DNA from: Acidimicrobiaceae bacterium
GTDB taxonomy: Bacteria > Actinomycetota > Acidimicrobiia > Acidimicrobiales > Palsa-688
DNA: 5,779 nucleotides
Direction: 5' to 3'
Assembly (NCBI GenBank): GCA_030838025.1
Contig: JAUTXM010000333.1
Span: 1-5,779 of the forward strand
The notes below the pieces were generated by a model. It saw nothing but the letters and a program-made list of their open reading frames with translations, did not search any database and had not been told where the DNA came from. A program made the translations under genes and the position numbers. Shown one piece after another: positions 4,525-5,779 of the stretch; within the stretch, counting starts at the first letter, position 1; each line of letters opens with the position of its first letter.

Positions 4525-5779
4525 CTGCTGCGGGTGCGGCGTTGCTCGGCCCGGCGCTCGCCTTCGAGACGTTCGAGACCCGCGTGCTCGTAGTCCTGGC
4601 GGTCGACGAAGGTCATCAGTTCCGCCAGCGCCTTGTGACCGGCCCGTTCGGCGATGAGGCGGTACATGTCCTGGCAGACCTTCCGGTACTCCGGATGACC
4701 CTGCGGGGTCGTGCGCAGTTCGATCATGTGCATGGCCTCGCGGGCGTTGAACTGCATGACGTAGCGGACGCGGTAGGCCAATGCCACCGCGTAGGAGGCC
4801 TCGGGCGGGCCGAAGCGTCCCGCCAAGGCCTGGTGCAGTTCCGCGGAGCGGACCATCGACGCGTGGTAGCTGGCCTGGCCGCCCGCCGCCACCACTGCCT
4901 CCGGCAGGGTGTAGCCGTGGTCCGGGGTGAGGTGTTGCCATTCGATGGTCAACATGCGGTGTCGCTGCAGGTCCCGGAAGGCCCCGTAGTCCGACAGCAC
5001 GTCGAATCGGTACATCGTCCGTTCGAGGGCTCGACCGGGCCGGTGGCGCCGGTTGGTCCGCTCCCCCGCGTAGGTGCGGACCACGTCCAGACGCTCGTCG
5101 ACCGACATGGCGTCCACCTGCGCCAGCAGCGCCGTCTCGCTCATGTCGGTGTAGGGGTACAGCATGGCCGCGATGGTCTTGACCTCGCCGTCGGGATCCC
5201 AGTCCACGAGGGTGACCGAAGGCGCCCCGGCGACGGCGGGCTCGGCCACGTCGCCGGCCGCGTGCGCGTCTCCCGTACCGGCGAACAATGCGTCGGCGAG
5301 ATCCTGCATGGCCTGCTGGTTCTTCTCCAAATAGGCCGACCACGCGCCGCCGCGGTCGGGGACATCGATGCGGCGCAGAAACGAGGGGATGACCTTGCGC
5401 AGCTCGGTCAGGATCAGGTCGGCGTAGGCCCGAGCCTCCGGGAGTGGGTGGGCCCGCATCCGTAACAACAGCGCTTCGTACGCCTGGCCGGTCCCGTAGA
5501 TGCCCACATTGGAGGTGGCGGCCGCGGGCAGCAGGCCGCGGAGCGCGTCGAACGCCTTGGCCTTGATGGACTGCCGATAACTGAAGTCCGAGTCGCCCGC
5601 CCCCTTGGGGAACTGCTTGGCAAACCAACCCTGCAGGACCGGTAGCAGGGCACCGTAGGTGTCGAACATGCGGTCCATGTCGCCCACGTAGCGGGCTCCG
5701 AGCGGTGACGCGAGGATCTCGGGGTCCCGGTAGTAGCGGTAGCGGCCGTTGCTCAGGCGGGCGTCGTAGGCGATGTAGC
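4515..5779 (-). CDS. Tandem ThyX-like flavoprotein of uncertain activity (partial, N-terminus off the right edge)
   Basis: The reading frame enters from the right edge and 420 residues are visible, beginning YIAYDARLSNGRYRYYRDPEI; the GTG at 5687 is internal. Two ThyX-like domains can be traced. The first shows its C-terminal half: ALRGLLPAAATSN (about residues 78-90) and EALLLRMRAH (about 101-110), resembling the LP...T and LRxxxxAQ-type region of flavin-dependent thymidylate synthases. After an Ala-rich linker (about 164-187) the second domain contains ERTMYRFDVLSDYGAFRDLQRHR, with Arg-His-Arg at 272-274 (4964-4956), and NAREAMHMIELR (344-355). True ThyX has RHRX7S; here the serine position is His, and the Arg two residues later is Thr. 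The flavin-contacting core seems kept while dUMP-binding residues of this domain are lost. The protein ends in an Arg/Glu-rich tail. Homology is fairly clear; thymidylate synthase activity is doubtful. It overlaps the RDD gene tail to tail by 10 bp. Confidence 0.82.
   Translation of the reverse strand, partial: YIAYDARLSNGRYRYYRDPEILASPLGARYVGDMDRMFDTYGALLPVLQGWFAKQFPKGAGDSDFSYRQSIKAKAFDALRGLLPAAATSNVGIYGTGQAYEALLLRMRAHPLPEARAYADLILTELRKVIPSFLRRIDVPDRGGAWSAYLEKNQQAMQDLADALFAGTGDAHAAGDVAEPAVAGAPSVTLVDWDPDGEVKTIAAMLYPYTDMSETALLAQVDAMSVDERLDVVRTYAGERTNRRHRPGRALERTMYRFDVLSDYGAFRDLQRHRMLTIEWQHLTPDHGYTLPEAVVAAGGQASYHASMVRSAELHQALAGRFGPPEASYAVALAYRVRYVMQFNAREAMHMIELRTTPQGHPEYRKVCQDMYRLIAERAGHKALAELMTFVDRQDYEHAGLERLEGERRAEQRRTRSSQS

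Noticed and set aside
4374..5465. 363-codon plus-strand open frame antisense to the ThyX-like gene
   Set aside because: The minus-strand frame carries the ThyX-like motifs; the plus-strand product looks like a reverse-strand shadow with no domain.
3958..5628. 556-codon minus-strand open frame across the RDD and ThyX-like genes
   Set aside because: It spans two genes with recognisable motifs in other frames, and its product is low-complexity Arg/Pro/Gly with no motif. Long chance frames are normal at this GC content.
1..5779. CRISPR arrays, insertion sequences, tRNA and rRNA genes
   Set aside because: No spaced identical repeats of suitable length, no transposase-like frame with terminal inverted repeats, and no cloverleaf or rRNA-like stretch was recognised by eye on either strand.

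Overview
The window is high-GC DNA (about two thirds G+C by eye) with the gene content of an actinobacterium. It has Mce-type lipid importer genes (MlaF/Mkl-like ATPase plus YrbE/MlaE permeases), a secreted LysM-transglycosylase, GTG starts and a large ThyX-related flavoprotein. The combination would fit a deep-branching actinobacterial lineage such as Acidimicrobiia, but that placement is an inference.

Layout, left to right. (1) Positions 1-2272, minus strand: the start of an mce-type operon, read right to left as ATPase (2272-1292), a 156-bp gap, YrbE/MlaE permease A (1135-353), then permease B starting three bases after the stop of A (349) and running off the left edge. The Mce substrate-binding proteins would be expected beyond that edge. 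(2) Positions 2273-2833: a 561-bp non-coding stretch with a possible promoter and two small inverted repeats next to the ATPase gene, a 12-bp tandem repeat, and a strong hairpin with a UUCG loop on the minus strand. (3) Positions 2834-3640, minus strand: an exported LysM plus SLT-type lytic transglycosylase. (4) Positions 3641-3813: a divergent intergenic region with a likely promoter and a compact operator-like repeat. (5) Positions 3814-4524, plus strand: an RDD-family membrane protein with a Gly-Tyr-Pro repeat tail. (6) Positions 4515-5779, minus strand: the C-terminal 420 residues of a tandem ThyX-like protein, overlapping the 3' end of the RDD gene by 10 bp and lacking its 5' end.

The left and middle genes share a cell-envelope theme: lipid uptake across the envelope, peptidoglycan cleavage, and a small integral membrane protein. 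The ThyX-like protein is the least conventional item. It keeps the flavin-binding Arg-His-Arg core in its second domain but lacks the serine of the RHRX7S signature used by true flavin-dependent thymidylate synthases, so its annotation as a thymidylate synthase is doubtful. I found no CRISPR, insertion sequence, tRNA or rRNA gene, and no clear sign of a wholly new multi-gene system.
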